From Arenibacter nanhaiticus (GTDB lineage: Bacteria; Bacteroidota; Bacteroidia; Flavobacteriales; Flavobacteriaceae): 64,000 bases of DNA. Positions 8,360 to 17,662 of this stretch are shown here, in pieces. The DNA lies in NCBI RefSeq assembly GCF_900141935.1, contig NZ_FQYX01000007.1:62001-126000 (forward strand), read 5' to 3'. Positions within the stretch are counted from its first letter, which is position 1, and each line of letters starts with the position of its first letter. The notes beneath the pieces were generated by a model, which was not told where the DNA came from, ran no database searches, and saw only the letters and a program-made list of their open reading frames with translations. Both the position numbers and the translations under genes were made by a program.

Positions 8360-8505
8360 AAATAATTAGCCTATAAGGTGTAAAAGGGGGCATTGACTTA
8401 ATTTTATTGAAAAGCCCAACAGCTTTCTTGTTCGGCGTACTTTGTGCCTTGCATGTGATCCTTCTTTAAACAAAGCCCAGAAGGATTTTGAGGGGCTCAC
8501 CTTTT

Positions 8506-9783
8506 CTATAACTCGTATTTATCCTTCCAGCGATTTTTTAAAAAGTCTTTTAAGGAATTTTCACGTGGATTGTTTCCGGGCTTATAGAGGCTGGTGCCAG
8601 ACAATTCGGTTGGAAAAAACTCTTCGGCTACAAAATTATTGGCGTAGTCATGGGCATATTTGTACTCCTGTCCATACCCTAGATCTTTCATTAACTTTGT
8701 GGGCGCATTTCGCAGGGCAATAGGTACCGAAAGATCGCCGGTCTGTTTTACCAATTGCTGAGCGTGGTTAATGGCCATATAACTAGCGTTGCTTTTAGGA
8801 GAAGTGGCCAAATAAATGACACACTGACTTAAAATGATCCTCGCTTCCGGGTAGCCAATGGTCGTCACCGATTGAAAGGTAGTATTGGCCATGACCAGCG
8901 CCGTGGGATTTGCATTTCCTATGTCTTCGGAAGCCAATATAAGCAATCGACGAGCGATGAATTTGACGTCCTCGCCGCCTTCGATCATTCTGGCTAACCA
9001 ATATACGGCAGCATTGGGATCGCTGCCGCGTATAGATTTTATAAAAGCAGAAACGATATCGTAATGTTGTTCCCCGGTTTTATCGTATAATACGGTGTTT
9101 TTCTGTATTTTATTTAGAACAATTTCATCGGTTATCGTTATGGTATCCGAGGCTTCGGAGTTAACGATGAGCTCAAAAATATTTAGAAGTTTACGGCCAT
9201 CGCCTCCGGAAAGGCGCATGAGGGCCTCGGTTTCTTTCAGGGTTATTTTCTTCGATTTCAAATAGTCGTCTAGTTCCATGGCTCTGTAAAGCAAGGCTTC
9301 CAGGTCTTCCTTTCCAAAGGCATTTAGGATATATACCTGGCATCGTGACAATAGGGCGGGAATAACCTCAAAACTTGGGTTTTCGGTGGTAGCACCTATA
9401 AGGGTAACCCAGCCTTTTTCAACGGCAGCCAAGAGAGAGTCTTGTTGCGACTTGCTAAAACGATGAATTTCATCGATAAAAAGAATGGGGTTTTTAGTAG
9501 TAAAAAGTCCGCCACTTTGTTTGGCCTTATCAATGACTTCCCTGATATCCTTCACCCCACTGTTAATGGCGCTCAAGGTATAAAAAGGGCGTCCGCTTTC
9601 TTGGGCGATAATATTGGCCAGGGTAGTCTTTCCGGTCCCTGGGGGCCCCCAAAGGATTAAGGAGGGTAAAATGCCTTTTTTTATTTGATGGGTCAAGGCT
9701 CCTTTTTCACCTACTAGATGATTTTGACTGATATAGTCTTCGAGTGTTTTTGGGCGTACCCTTTCTGCAAGTGGCTCGTTCAT
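8506..9783 (-). CDS. rarA: Replication-associated recombination protein A (RarA/MgsA)
   Basis: This 425-residue AAA+ ATPase acts at stalled or damaged replication forks, close to the single-strand binding protein and the clamp-loader family. It carries Walker [10 protein letters not shown] (about residues 46-54), Walker [10 protein letters not shown] (about 101-109), a sensor segment [10 protein letters not shown], and the family-specific tetramerisation region with [21 protein letters not shown] (two adjoining blocks near residue 253). Length is typical. It is a single minus-strand gene facing the repeat-bearing island. A divergent rhomboid gene starts 175 bp from its ATG. Confidence 0.95.
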   Translation of the reverse strand: MNEPLAERVRPKTLEDYISQNHLVGEKGALTHQIKKGILPSLILWGPPGTGKTTLANIIAQESGRPFYTLSAINSGVKDIREVIDKAKQSGGLFTTKNPILFIDEIHRFSKSQQDSLLAAVEKGWVTLIGATTENPSFEVIPALLSRCQVYILNAFGKEDLEALLYRAMELDDYLKSKKITLKETEALMRLSGGDGRKLLNIFELIVNSEASDTITITDEIVLNKIQKNTVLYDKTGEQHYDIVSAFIKSIRGSDPNAAVYWLARMIEGGEDVKFIARRLLILASEDIGNANPTALVMANTTFQSVTTIGYPEARIILSQCVIYLATSPKSNASYMAINHAQQLVKQTGDLSVPIALRNAPTKLMKDLGYGQEYKYAHDYANNFVAEEFFPTELSGTSLYKPGNNPRENSLKDFLKNRWKDKYEL

Positions 9784-9958
9784 GGTATAAAAGTAAGATA
9801 AAATTATACATTTTAAATTGTGGTGTAAAGGAAAATCCGAGGCCGCTTTTTAGTGGATTATCGGGTTTTGATTTTTACTTATGTAGGTTTCTTATTCCTA
9901 GAGCATTACTTTGGTATTGCTTTATAGTATTTAAAAAAGTTTAGAATTTGGAGACAAA

Positions 9959-10741
9959 ATGTTACATTCGTATAGCACCATGTCCTCGTTTTTTTTGGTT
10001 GTTATGACAGAGCAAAAGTATTTTACATATACGGATTGGATACTATTAGTTCCTTTGGGGGCTGTTCTGTCTATATGGACGGTTTATTGGGCAGAGCTCC
10101 AATTTGGCATAAACCTCAACGAGTATGGTGTTTATCCCCGGACCTTAAAAGGGTTAAGAGGTATTGTTTTTAGTCCCTTTTTGCATGCTTCGGTGGAGCA
10201 TCTTTATAATAACACCATTCCCTTGGCGATCCTTTTGGCGGCATTGGTATACTTTTATAGGAGTATAGCCCTTCGGATAGTTGTAGGAGGGGTACTGCTC
10301 TCTGGATTAGTTACATGGGCCATTGGTAGGCCATCGTACCATATTGGGGCAAGTGGAGTTATTTATCTGTTGGCAAGCTTTATTTTTTTTAAAGGAATTT
10401 TCACTAAACACTATAGGTTGGTGGCCCTGTCTCTAATAGTGGTTTTTGTTTATGGTAGTTTGCTCTGGTATATTTTCCCTGTTAAGGAAGATATATCATG
10501 GGAGGGCCATTTAGGAGGTTTCCTGAGCGGATTGTTGTTGGCGATGGTAGTAAAGGCTAAATTGCCTGTGGTAAAAAAATACGATTGGGAGCATGAAGAT
10601 TACCCAGTAGAGGACGATGTATTTCTACAACATTTTGATGAGGACGGGAATTTTATTGAACAAAAAGAAAATGGAGCCGACACAAGTGTAGACTCCATTC
10701 AAATTATTTACGAGTATAAAGAAAGGAAAACAGATTCCTAG
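9959..10741 (+). CDS. Rhomboid family intramembrane serine protease
   Basis: The 260-residue membrane protein has about six hydrophobic segments. The catalytic pair is present: serine 132 in GASG and histidine 184 in GHLGG. Also present are the H81..NN loop before the second segment and a G-x-G-rich following helix. It should cleave single-pass membrane proteins within the bilayer. The C-terminal 50 residues are acidic and cytosolic. Start choice is uncertain: the ATG at 9959 has a purine stretch (GGAGA) upstream, but Met8 or Met16 would also give a complete protein. It converges on rlmB, overlapping its 3' end by 4 bp. Confidence 0.88.
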   Translation: MLHSYSTMSSFFLVVMTEQKYFTYTDWILLVPLGAVLSIWTVYWAELQFGINLNEYGVYPRTLKGLRGIVFSPFLHASVEHLYNNTIPLAILLAALVYFYRSIALRIVVGGVLLSGLVTWAIGRPSYHIGASGVIYLLASFIFFKGIFTKHYRLVALSLIVVFVYGSLLWYIFPVKEDISWEGHLGGFLSGLLLAMVVKAKLPVVKKYDWEHEDYPVEDDVFLQHFDEDGNFIEQKENGADTSVDSIQIIYEYKERKTDS

Positions 10742-11481
10742 TTTAAGCGTTGCCGTACCGCTTCGTACAAGAACACCCCACAGGCAACAGATACGTTCAA
10801 CGAGCCTATTTCTCCCAATAGCGGCAGTTTGGCCGTAGCATCCGAGGCTTTTAAAATAGAAGGGGTAATACCTACGTCTTCCGAGCCCATTACAATGGCA
10901 GATGGTTCCTTTAAGGAAACATCATAAATGGTATTTTCTGTTTTTTCAGTAGCGGAAATTACTTTTATGCCAGAGGCCTGTAAATAGAAAACAGCGTCCT
11001 TTAAATGATTTACTTTGGCAATAGGAACTTTAAAAGCGGCCCCTGCAGAAGTTTTAATGGTATCTGCCGTTACTGGCGCGGCACCTTTCTTTTGTATGAT
11101 GATACCGTCTACGCCGGTACATTCGGCAGTTCTAATAATGGCGCCAAAGTTACGTACATCGGAAAGCTGGTCTAGCAATAGGAACAAGGGAACCTTATTT
11201 TCGTTGGCCAGCACTTTCTCGACCAATTCTTCGAGTTCGTAAAATGCGATGGGCGAGATAGAGGCGACCACCCCTTGGTGGTTTCCCCTGGTAAGCCTGT
11301 TTAGTTTTTCTATTGGGACATAGGAAAAACCTATGCCGTTTTTACGGATCAGGGTCTCTAGTTCCTTGATTAAATCTCCTTTTAATCCCTTTTGTATAAA
11401 AACCTTGTCCAAGGTTTTACCGGCGTTTATAGCTTCTATAATAGCGCGAATCCCAAAAATTTGGTAGTCCTCATTTTTCAT
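10738..11481 (-). CDS. rlmB: 23S rRNA (guanosine-2'-O)-methyltransferase, RlmB/TrmH family
   Basis: The 247-residue SPOUT methyltransferase has an N-terminal substrate-binding domain (residues 1-75) and the knotted catalytic domain with LLDQLSDVRNFGAIIRTAEC near 103, IVMGSEDVGITP near 200 and LNVSVACGVFLYEA near 230. These are the three SpoU motifs. RlmB methylates a guanosine of 23S rRNA using S-adenosylmethionine; closely related TrmH-type enzymes cannot be excluded. I place the start at MKNEDYQIFG (11481) because family members start there and a TACCTTTG box ends only 5 bp upstream. A longer frame to 11529 would run through an inverted repeat. Confidence 0.88.
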   Translation of the reverse strand: MKNEDYQIFGIRAIIEAINAGKTLDKVFIQKGLKGDLIKELETLIRKNGIGFSYVPIEKLNRLTRGNHQGVVASISPIAFYELEELVEKVLANENKVPLFLLLDQLSDVRNFGAIIRTAECTGVDGIIIQKKGAAPVTADTIKTSAGAAFKVPIAKVNHLKDAVFYLQASGIKVISATEKTENTIYDVSLKEPSAIVMGSEDVGITPSILKASDATAKLPLLGEIGSLNVSVACGVFLYEAVRQRLN

Positions 11482-11485
11482 CTGG

Positions 11486-11535
11486 CAAAGGTATAAAAAA
11501 TTGAAGTTGTTATGGATGAAAATTTTCATAACAAC
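11486..11535 (-). promoter_or_regulatory. rlmB promoter with operator-like inverted repeat
   Basis: On the minus strand TACCTTTG (11486-11493) matches the Bacteroidota -7 element TAnnTTTG and ends 4 bp before the rlmB ATG, implying a very short or absent leader. Immediately upstream, GTTGTTATG (11506-11514) and CATAACAAC (11527-11535) form a perfect 9-bp inverted repeat with a 12-bp spacer. It covers the expected -33 region, where a repressor would block polymerase. No clear TTG is seen there. Confidence 0.5.
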
Positions 11536-11644
11536 ACTTGATGCGGACTTTAATGGATTGAATCAATGATATCGACGATCTATATTGCCTCAAGCTTGAT
11601 TAATATTGTTTGGTTTTTGGCTGTATAGCCCCGGTGCATAAAAT

Positions 11645-11680
11645 AAGAGGCATTCAAATTAATGAATGCCTCTTTAAAAT
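11645..11680. terminator. Bidirectional-looking terminator beyond the minus-strand SusCD operon
   Basis: AAGAGGCATTC (11645-11655) pairs perfectly with GAATGCCTCTT (11664-11674) around an 8-nt AT loop. On the minus strand it is followed by T-rich sequence and lies 46 bp past the last stop codon of the SusC-SusD-lipoprotein operon. Confidence 0.8.
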
Positions 11681-11719
11681 TTAACTATCGCAAGGGATAG
11701 GGAGTGTTCCTTTATATTT

Positions 11720-12631
11720 TTAATTCATGGTAAAGGTGCCTCCTAGCGTTGCTGAAGCTAGGTATGTAGGGAAGTATTGAGCGGCAAGCCCAGTGTCTTC
11801 CCCAACGTAGTAAATATCGTAATCTATAACAAGGGTAGGTTTTGCATCACAATTAGTCCATTTTCCTGTACCTGCTATTTCGTAGTCATAAGGATCTCCC
11901 TCATATTCGGTAGTATAAATGTATTGTCTTGGAATGGTTACTACGCCATTTGCAGCGACTTTAGCATTGATTGTGCCACCTTCTATTACAGCTTCTCCCC
12001 AGAAACCATTGATAAATGAAACTCCAAGACCGGAAATCATCAGATCTCCATCAGAGGCAACCGTGGTTATAGCATCTCCATATCCATTGAGGTCAATGGT
12101 AGAAGAATAAGCTCCAGCTAAATCTTCTGTTCCATTTTCTAAAGGACAAAAAGCAATTCGTAAAAGATTGTATGTTAAAAGCGTCCCAGCAGTTGCTGTA
12201 TTTGCACCTGCGTCAACGTTTAAAACCAATTTTAATGGTTCTCCTACAGGCATTTCAGAGGTATTGGTTTTAAAGCTTACTGAAGCCCCTGTAGATCCAG
12301 CAGGAATAGTTACGGTTGAGGATGATAACTCATACATATTAGGTTCTATAGTGGTAGATGGGTCCACGGTCAAGTTTACTGTAACAGCTTCGGATTGTGG
12401 AAGTCCTAATAATGCAACAATAATGCTCGTTTCGATATCTACTAAATCACCCGATTCTGCAACCCCGGACTCCAAATTTTTGGACGCATCCTTAAACTGA
12501 ACGTAATAGGTTGCGTTAGGGTCAGGAGCGTTATCTGTTAACTTTGCAAATTCTGTTTCATCGTACTCACAGGAGACTGCAAAAAGCGCGGTGACCAAGA
12601 GTAGAACTGAATAAATAATTTTATTTTTCAT
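11720..12631 (-). CDS. Surface lipoprotein with DUF1735-like N-terminal domain
   Basis: The 303-residue protein has a lipoprotein signal ending ALFAVSC (Cys21). Residues 45-135 form a beta-sandwich of the type found in DUF1735/BT_3987-like surface lipoproteins, with VTVNLTVDPS..Y.L...VTIPAG spacing. The C-terminal half (160-303) is a second beta domain of unknown type, ending LGGTFTMN. It is the third gene of the SusC-SusD operon, 17 bp after susD. In that position such proteins are accessory surface glycan-binding or substrate-capture lipoproteins. No ligand can be named. Confidence 0.75.
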   Translation of the reverse strand: MKNKIIYSVLLLVTALFAVSCEYDETEFAKLTDNAPDPNATYYVQFKDASKNLESGVAESGDLVDIETSIIVALLGLPQSEAVTVNLTVDPSTTIEPNMYELSSSTVTIPAGSTGASVSFKTNTSEMPVGEPLKLVLNVDAGANTATAGTLLTYNLLRIAFCPLENGTEDLAGAYSSTIDLNGYGDAITTVASDGDLMISGLGVSFINGFWGEAVIEGGTINAKVAANGVVTIPRQYIYTTEYEGDPYDYEIAGTGKWTNCDAKPTLVIDYDIYYVGEDTGLAAQYFPTYLASATLGGTFTMN

Positions 12632-12648
12632 CTTAGATTTTTTTTATT

Positions 12649-14031
12649 TTATTGATCCCACCATAATTTGTCTGAAATACTAACCGACGGCACGTTTTCG
12701 CTATTGTAATCCAACTCGCTTTGCGCATAGGGAAATCTTGTTGGTATATTTGGAATTACTGCGCCCTCTGCAATATTAAGTGCAGGGAATCCAGTTCTTC
12801 TCCAATCGGCATATGGCTGATTGGTAGCAACGCCATCTATGTATTTTTGGGTAATAATATTCTCCAAAGTTACAGGAATCCCATTTATATTGGCATCTAA
12901 CCAAGCCTGATTAGCTGCACCGGTAACTCTTAGTACTGAGGCTGCAACGGCTGCTTCATAAGCTTCTTGCGCTCCAGGCTGTCCTAAAGCTAACCGAGCT
13001 TCGGCTTCAATAAATTTCAACTCAGAATAAGTCATTAATTTGGTTGAGGCATCAAATGCGGCTATATCGCTACCTGGTTTGGATGCTCCATCATTTTGCC
13101 CTCCAGGGGTACTACCTGAAAAGTTGCCGTCCGAATCTTCTTCGGCATAAAAGGGAAGGCGTGGATCATCGTTGGCTGCTAACATATCGATCAAAGTGGC
13201 GCCCATTCTGATATCTGTCCTTTCTTCCATAAATTGGTAAATTGGGTTACGGTTTTTATCTTCAAAAGGCACCAACATATCATCGGCATTAGACGTAAAA
13301 CCTCCGCTTACTGCAGCTAAAGCTGCAGTATAAGCAGCATTGCCGTTTACTCCGGATAGCTGTAAGTGATGCCTTGCCTTGATTGAGTTGGCTGCTTTTT
13401 TCCACTTATTAAGATCCCCGTCGTAAATAACATCCCCTTCAACAGCTATAGTATTGGCACTGTTGTCTAAATTGGCCAACGCCTTATCTAACAGTGAAAA
13501 AATGGTGTTGTAAATAGATTCTTGGGAGTCATAGGATGGTGACAATACGTTTTCCGACCCTTTAAAAGCTTCAGTGTAAGGAATAGATCCGAACAAATCG
13601 GTTGTTATACCTAGGGAGGTAGCCAACAATACTTGTCCAACACCTTCAAAATTTGGAGAGGCCGCACCTTCGATTCTAGCTTTGTTAATAATGATAGTAC
13701 TGTTCATCATCATTTCGGTATATATGGATGACCAAACATTATTGACATCTGCCGGTGTTAATTGATACCTAGTTTCTGTATAAGATTGGCGGTCGGTACC
13801 ATCAAAATGTTGCATCCAAATGTTATTGGTCCTTACCGTGTTGTTCCCAACCAAATTGTATCCCATTGATTGTTGAATGGCTGGCAAAAGTAAGCTCATT
13901 GGAACATCGGCAGGTGAGTCCGGATCAATGTTTAGATCGTGATCGATCCAATTGTTACATGACACTGATACAAGTAATATGCCTATTACTGCCATCAGGT
14001 TTTTAAATATGTTATTATTTGTTTTTTTCAT
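12649..14031 (-). CDS. SusD/RagB family lipoprotein (SusD-like_2 type)
   Basis: The 460-residue protein has a lipoprotein signal ending LLVSVSC (Cys25), then the INPDSP-like opening (NIDPDSPADVP) and SLLLPAIQQSM, which mark the subfamily with shorter SusD-like proteins. TPR-like helices occur around residues 130-240 (NKWKKAANSIKARHHLQLSG), and near 330 is LMTYSELKFIEAEARLALGQ. It lies 17 bp after its SusC partner and should cap that channel at the cell surface. This subfamily is often used for peptides or small molecules as well as glycans. Confidence 0.92.
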   Translation of the reverse strand: MKKTNNNIFKNLMAVIGILLVSVSCNNWIDHDLNIDPDSPADVPMSLLLPAIQQSMGYNLVGNNTVRTNNIWMQHFDGTDRQSYTETRYQLTPADVNNVWSSIYTEMMMNSTIIINKARIEGAASPNFEGVGQVLLATSLGITTDLFGSIPYTEAFKGSENVLSPSYDSQESIYNTIFSLLDKALANLDNSANTIAVEGDVIYDGDLNKWKKAANSIKARHHLQLSGVNGNAAYTAALAAVSGGFTSNADDMLVPFEDKNRNPIYQFMEERTDIRMGATLIDMLAANDDPRLPFYAEEDSDGNFSGSTPGGQNDGASKPGSDIAAFDASTKLMTYSELKFIEAEARLALGQPGAQEAYEAAVAASVLRVTGAANQAWLDANINGIPVTLENIITQKYIDGVATNQPYADWRRTGFPALNIAEGAVIPNIPTRFPYAQSELDYNSENVPSVSISDKLWWDQ

Positions 14032-14048
14032 GATTTAAATATTTACAA

Positions 14049-17000
14049 TTAGAAGGTGAATTTAAGGCCCATTGTGTAACTTCTTGTACCAGGACTGTTA
14101 AAGTAGTCCATACCTTGGGCGTTTGTTGCTCCCCCTAGGTTTGTTTCTGGATCGATACCTGTATAAGGGGTGTCAATCCATAGGTTTCTACCTGAAAAGT
14201 ATATTTGGGCGTCTTTGATTAATGGTGATAATTTTTTAAAGTTGTATGCAACCGTCAAATCTCTAAGTCTTACCCAGTCAGCAGGCTCCATTGCAGCTGA
14301 GGATGGGCCACCTCCAAAGTTACTTCCGTTTCCTTGGAACCAAGCTTGGTCCTGAACTACAGGAGTAACGTTTTTAGTTCCATTGGATACAACGTTTCCG
14401 TCACTATCTATATGGCCGTAAACCCCATCCATAACTACGATGTTTTCTTTAGGAGTCCTGTCAAAGTCAATGCTACCATCGGCAGTGTAATAAACCTCCC
14501 TATTTTCTGTGCGTTCATGAACCCCAAAGAAATTCATAGCAAATGCAGTTCCATTGTACATTACTCCCCCAGATTTTACATCTATTAGGAAGGAAAGACT
14601 CAAATTCTTATAAGTAAGGGTATTGGTCATGTTTGCTGTCCAATCTGGGTTAAAGTTGCCAATAGGAACTAAGCCTTGAGAGGTATTGGTCATTGGATAT
14701 CCATCCCTAAAGTTGTCGGTAGGATCGTCATTGATGATAACATTTCCATTCTCGTCTCTATACCAATCCTCACCAAATATACTTCGGTATTCTTCGCCAA
14801 CAACCGCTCTAACTTGGGGTGTTGTAAATCCTCCAAGGAAAATATTATCTACCCCATCGGCCAATTTGGTAACAATGTTGCTAAATTCCGTATAATTGGC
14901 CACAAAATCCCATTGAAAATCTTTTGTTTTTATAGGCGTGGCATTTAAACTGATTTCTATACCTTTCGATTCCATAGATGCTGCATTTAGGAATACCGAG
15001 GTAAAACCCGAAGACGCAGCAATAGGGACATCCATTAGCAGGTCGGTGTTGTTGTTGTTGAAATAAGTGAAATCTACACCTAAACGGCTGTTAAGAAATC
15101 TAAGATCGGCACCTACTTCCCACGAATCCTGGGTTTCATGTTTAAGGTCTGGATTTCCTAAGCCGGAGCTTACTGCAAATCCTGTTTGGCCTGCATAAGG
15201 GAATTCTACTCCGTCTGTCCACCCATCAGCCGTGCCTGCAGATACAAAGTTGTTCGTAGTTTGGTATGCTGGAGCAATGTTGGCGGTTGTTGCAGCAGAC
15301 GCCCTTAACTTACCAAAAGATAGAATAGAATTGTTTTTTAAACCATCAATTTCTGTAAATACAAAACCTAAACTTGCTGATGGGTAAAAAGCACTATTGT
15401 TGTTCTCTGGCATCGTGGTTGCCCAGTCGTTCCTTCCTGTTAATCCTAAGTAGATCATATCGTCATAGGATAATTGTAGGTCGGCAAATATTGCCATGGT
15501 CCTAGAACGGCTTGTTCCGGTAGATGTAGTGTTGGCACTAGTATTGTTTAGCTGATAGAAATCTGGGATTTCTAAGCCGGTAGCATCTCCGAAAAGAAAT
15601 TTACTGTTAGTCGAATAATAATTGTTCCCTATAGTAAGGCTGATGTCTAAGTTGTCTGTGATATCATTGCGATAATTCAGCAAAAGGTCAGAGTTAAATA
15701 CGCTGTTGAAATTCATATACTCTCCCAAATATCCTCTTGGATTACCTCTGGAATTAATTTTGAACTGATCTACATAGCGTCTGTTGTACCAGTCGATACC
15801 AGTGTTATAGGTTAGGCTTAAGTGGTCGGTAAACTTTACATTCAAGTTAATTCCTCCAGTAAAACGGTTTACGTCTTCGTCAAACCTAATATTGTTCGCA
15901 ATCCAATATGGATTGTCATATCCTCCACCATTACGGTAGTTACGTTGCGACCCATCGGCAAATTCATACCCTGCACTATTGTCAAAGGTTGTGGCAGTTC
16001 TTAATAATCCCAACATAATACCGGAAACGTTAGATCCCTTTTGGATCTGTACGGCGCGGGAATTGGTATAGGCCATATCGGCACCAAATTTAATATTGTC
16101 AGATATATTGGTATTGGCATTTAATCTAACAGTAGTTCTACCGTATTTGTTGTTAGGAACAATACCTTCCTGATCACGGTTAGATAAGGAGAAAAAATAG
16201 TCCCCTTGCTCATTTCCATTACTAATACTAACACTGTTGTTGCTAACCGTTCCATGCTGGAAAAAATCGTAAACATCGTATGCTTTTGCGGGCATACCGT
16301 TGCCTGTACCTTTAGGCACCAATCTACCGTTAGGATCCCATTTGTAAGAAGAATCCCCGTCGTATTCCAATTCGGCAATAGGTGCTCCCCAAGAGGCTGC
16401 ATTGCCGCCGGACCAAGTCCCTCCACTTCCTTGCGAATATTTTTTCTGTCTACCTGGTACTTGTGAGATTACGTCTATTCCCATGGAACTATGTACCTCA
16501 ATTTTTTTGGCATTTAAGTTCTTACCAGATTTTGTTGTAATGATTATGGCACCGTTAGCGGCTCTAACTCCGTAAAGCGCTGTTGCTGCACCTCCTTTTA
16601 GAACTGATACGCTGGCTATATCATCTGGGTTGATGTCAATAGAACGGCTCGAGGTATTAACGCCTCCAGTTCCGCTGCTTCCTCCGCCTGAAGCAATCGG
16701 CAATCCGTTTACTACGAAAAGCGGCTGGTTATTTCCAGTAATCGACGCTGACCCCCTAATGGTTATAAAGGTGGACGCCCCTGCCTCTCCAGAGGAATTC
16801 ACGATCTGCACTCCTGAAGTAGCTCCAGATAGGGAGTTTACTACATCTGCATTTGGCTTCGTGCTAATAGCTTCGGCATCAACGGTCTGTACATTGTAGC
16901 CAAGTCCTTTTTCACTTCGTGTAATACCCACGGCGGTTACTACCACTTCTTCTAATGCTTGGGCATCCTCGGTCATCTGAATATCAATAATATTGCTGGT

Positions 17001-17258
17001 TCCGATGGTGCGAGTTACATTTTTTTGCCCAATGTAAGTGAATAATAAAACCTGTCCTGTGCTGCCCAATATGGAGTAATTTCCATCAAAATCCGTTTGA
17101 GTGCCTAAAGCGGTTCCTTTTACCAGGATGTTCACTCCAGGGAGCGGTAGGCCGTCTTGATCTGTAACCGTCCCTGAGATCGTTCTTTGCTGTGCAAACG
17201 CAAGCTGCACAACCAACGCTAAAAATAGCGTTAGAATTCCATTTAAATTTGTTTTCAT
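14049..17258 (-). CDS. SusC/RagA family TonB-linked outer-membrane receptor
   Basis: The 1069-residue receptor has a Sec signal (VVQLAFAQQ, cleavage near 22), a carboxypeptidase-regulatory-like domain (25-105, ISGTVTDQDGLPLPGVNILVKG in two blocks), a TonB-box-like region (EEVVVTAVGI), the plug (110-235, with SVLKGGAATALYGVRAANGAI) and a 22-strand barrel ending SYTMGLKFTF. It imports substrate with energy from TonB-ExbBD. It leads the three-gene minus-strand operon. A possible promoter on the minus strand combines a TTG (17313-17315) with TATTTTG (17285-17291), 21 bp apart. Confidence 0.95.
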   Translation of the reverse strand: MKTNLNGILTLFLALVVQLAFAQQRTISGTVTDQDGLPLPGVNILVKGTALGTQTDFDGNYSILGSTGQVLLFTYIGQKNVTRTIGTSNIIDIQMTEDAQALEEVVVTAVGITRSEKGLGYNVQTVDAEAISTKPNADVVNSLSGATSGVQIVNSSGEAGASTFITIRGSASITGNNQPLFVVNGLPIASGGGSSGTGGVNTSSRSIDINPDDIASVSVLKGGAATALYGVRAANGAIIITTKSGKNLNAKKIEVHSSMGIDVISQVPGRQKKYSQGSGGTWSGGNAASWGAPIAELEYDGDSSYKWDPNGRLVPKGTGNGMPAKAYDVYDFFQHGTVSNNSVSISNGNEQGDYFFSLSNRDQEGIVPNNKYGRTTVRLNANTNISDNIKFGADMAYTNSRAVQIQKGSNVSGIMLGLLRTATTFDNSAGYEFADGSQRNYRNGGGYDNPYWIANNIRFDEDVNRFTGGINLNVKFTDHLSLTYNTGIDWYNRRYVDQFKINSRGNPRGYLGEYMNFNSVFNSDLLLNYRNDITDNLDISLTIGNNYYSTNSKFLFGDATGLEIPDFYQLNNTSANTTSTGTSRSRTMAIFADLQLSYDDMIYLGLTGRNDWATTMPENNNSAFYPSASLGFVFTEIDGLKNNSILSFGKLRASAATTANIAPAYQTTNNFVSAGTADGWTDGVEFPYAGQTGFAVSSGLGNPDLKHETQDSWEVGADLRFLNSRLGVDFTYFNNNNTDLLMDVPIAASSGFTSVFLNAASMESKGIEISLNATPIKTKDFQWDFVANYTEFSNIVTKLADGVDNIFLGGFTTPQVRAVVGEEYRSIFGEDWYRDENGNVIINDDPTDNFRDGYPMTNTSQGLVPIGNFNPDWTANMTNTLTYKNLSLSFLIDVKSGGVMYNGTAFAMNFFGVHERTENREVYYTADGSIDFDRTPKENIVVMDGVYGHIDSDGNVVSNGTKNVTPVVQDQAWFQGNGSNFGGGPSSAAMEPADWVRLRDLTVAYNFKKLSPLIKDAQIYFSGRNLWIDTPYTGIDPETNLGGATNAQGMDYFNSPGTRSYTMGLKFTF

Positions 17259-17662
17259 TTTTATTTGTTTGAATTAGCTGTAGGCAAAATAGCTAAATAA
17301 ATGTTAAAGAACCAAATAAAAATTAATAATAATTTATGATTTATGTTATAAATAAAACCATATAGGTTTTTTTTGTGTGATAAGTAAAAGAGGATTGTAG
17401 TGAGTATGTTAAGGGGTTAGGAGAGGTGTAAGAGTCGGTTGCTTTGTAGTTTATGCTTAAATAGAGGTGTTAAAGAATTAAGAGGTCTTGAGGTCTGTTT
17501 TAAAATACAGAAGAAGGAAAGAGGGAATAGTAGGTAGGGGATTTCCTTTTAAATAAATAAAAAACATAAAAAAAAGGTGATAAGGTTTGAATTATAGCGA
17601 ATTAAGATTATATTTGCCGACCCTTAAAAAGAAGGGTTAAGTTTTATTATACATAAATTAGT
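17259..17662. other. 404-bp divergent control region between susC and rpsL
   Basis: This AT-rich stretch separates the minus-strand SusC operon from the plus-strand ribosomal super-operon. It holds the possible susC promoter near 17285-17315, a purine-rich middle with nothing recognisable (17390-17530), and the strong rpsL promoter at 17587-17616. No gene is seen. Confidence 0.6.
17587..17616 (+). promoter_or_regulatory. Promoter of the ribosomal protein super-operon
   Basis: TTG (17587-17589) and TATATTTG (17609-17616) match the Bacteroidota consensus TTG / TAnnTTTG with a 19-bp spacer. Transcription should start near 17622, exactly where a 6-bp hairpin begins (ACCCTT 17620-17625, AAGGGT 17632-17637). 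That hairpin would sit at the mRNA 5' end and could protect it. The rpsL ATG follows at 17663. Confidence 0.8.

Larger units (their letters stand above)
7854..8505. other. 652-bp gene-free island carrying inverted repeats
   Basis: No convincing coding region lies between the secreted-protein gene and the rarA stop codon. The stretch contains two copies of an ~80-90 bp palindromic repeat in opposite orientation (7993-8084 and 8280-8359), a perfect 10-bp inverted repeat just inside them (8091-8100 and 8258-8267), and a central hairpin (8133-8155). Between the right copy and rarA there is an 8-bp inverted repeat, ATCCTTCT/AGAAGGAT (8458-8465 and 8479-8486), possibly a weak end signal for the rarA transcript. 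Confidence 0.7.

Noticed and set aside
7854-8505. CRISPR array considered for the repeat-rich island
   Set aside because: The repeats are few, inverted and unequally spaced, with no regular spacers and no cas genes.
8442-8723. 93-codon plus-strand frame beginning in the gap and entering the rarA region
   Set aside because: Most of it is antisense to rarA, which is unmistakable. The part before rarA shows no protein features, and the start lies in repeat-rich non-coding DNA.
11482-11529. Longer rlmB start
   Set aside because: The added 16 codons cover an operator-like inverted repeat and the probable promoter. Family proteins begin at the Met at 11481.
12168-12500. 110-codon plus-strand frame inside the surface lipoprotein gene
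   Set aside because: It is a mirror of the minus-strand lipoprotein, which has a signal peptide, correct operon spacing and domain features.
17390-17530. Purine-rich G/A stretch before rpsL examined as a possible gene or regulatory RNA
   Set aside because: No start with a coding pattern and no clear stem; treated as plain intergenic sequence.
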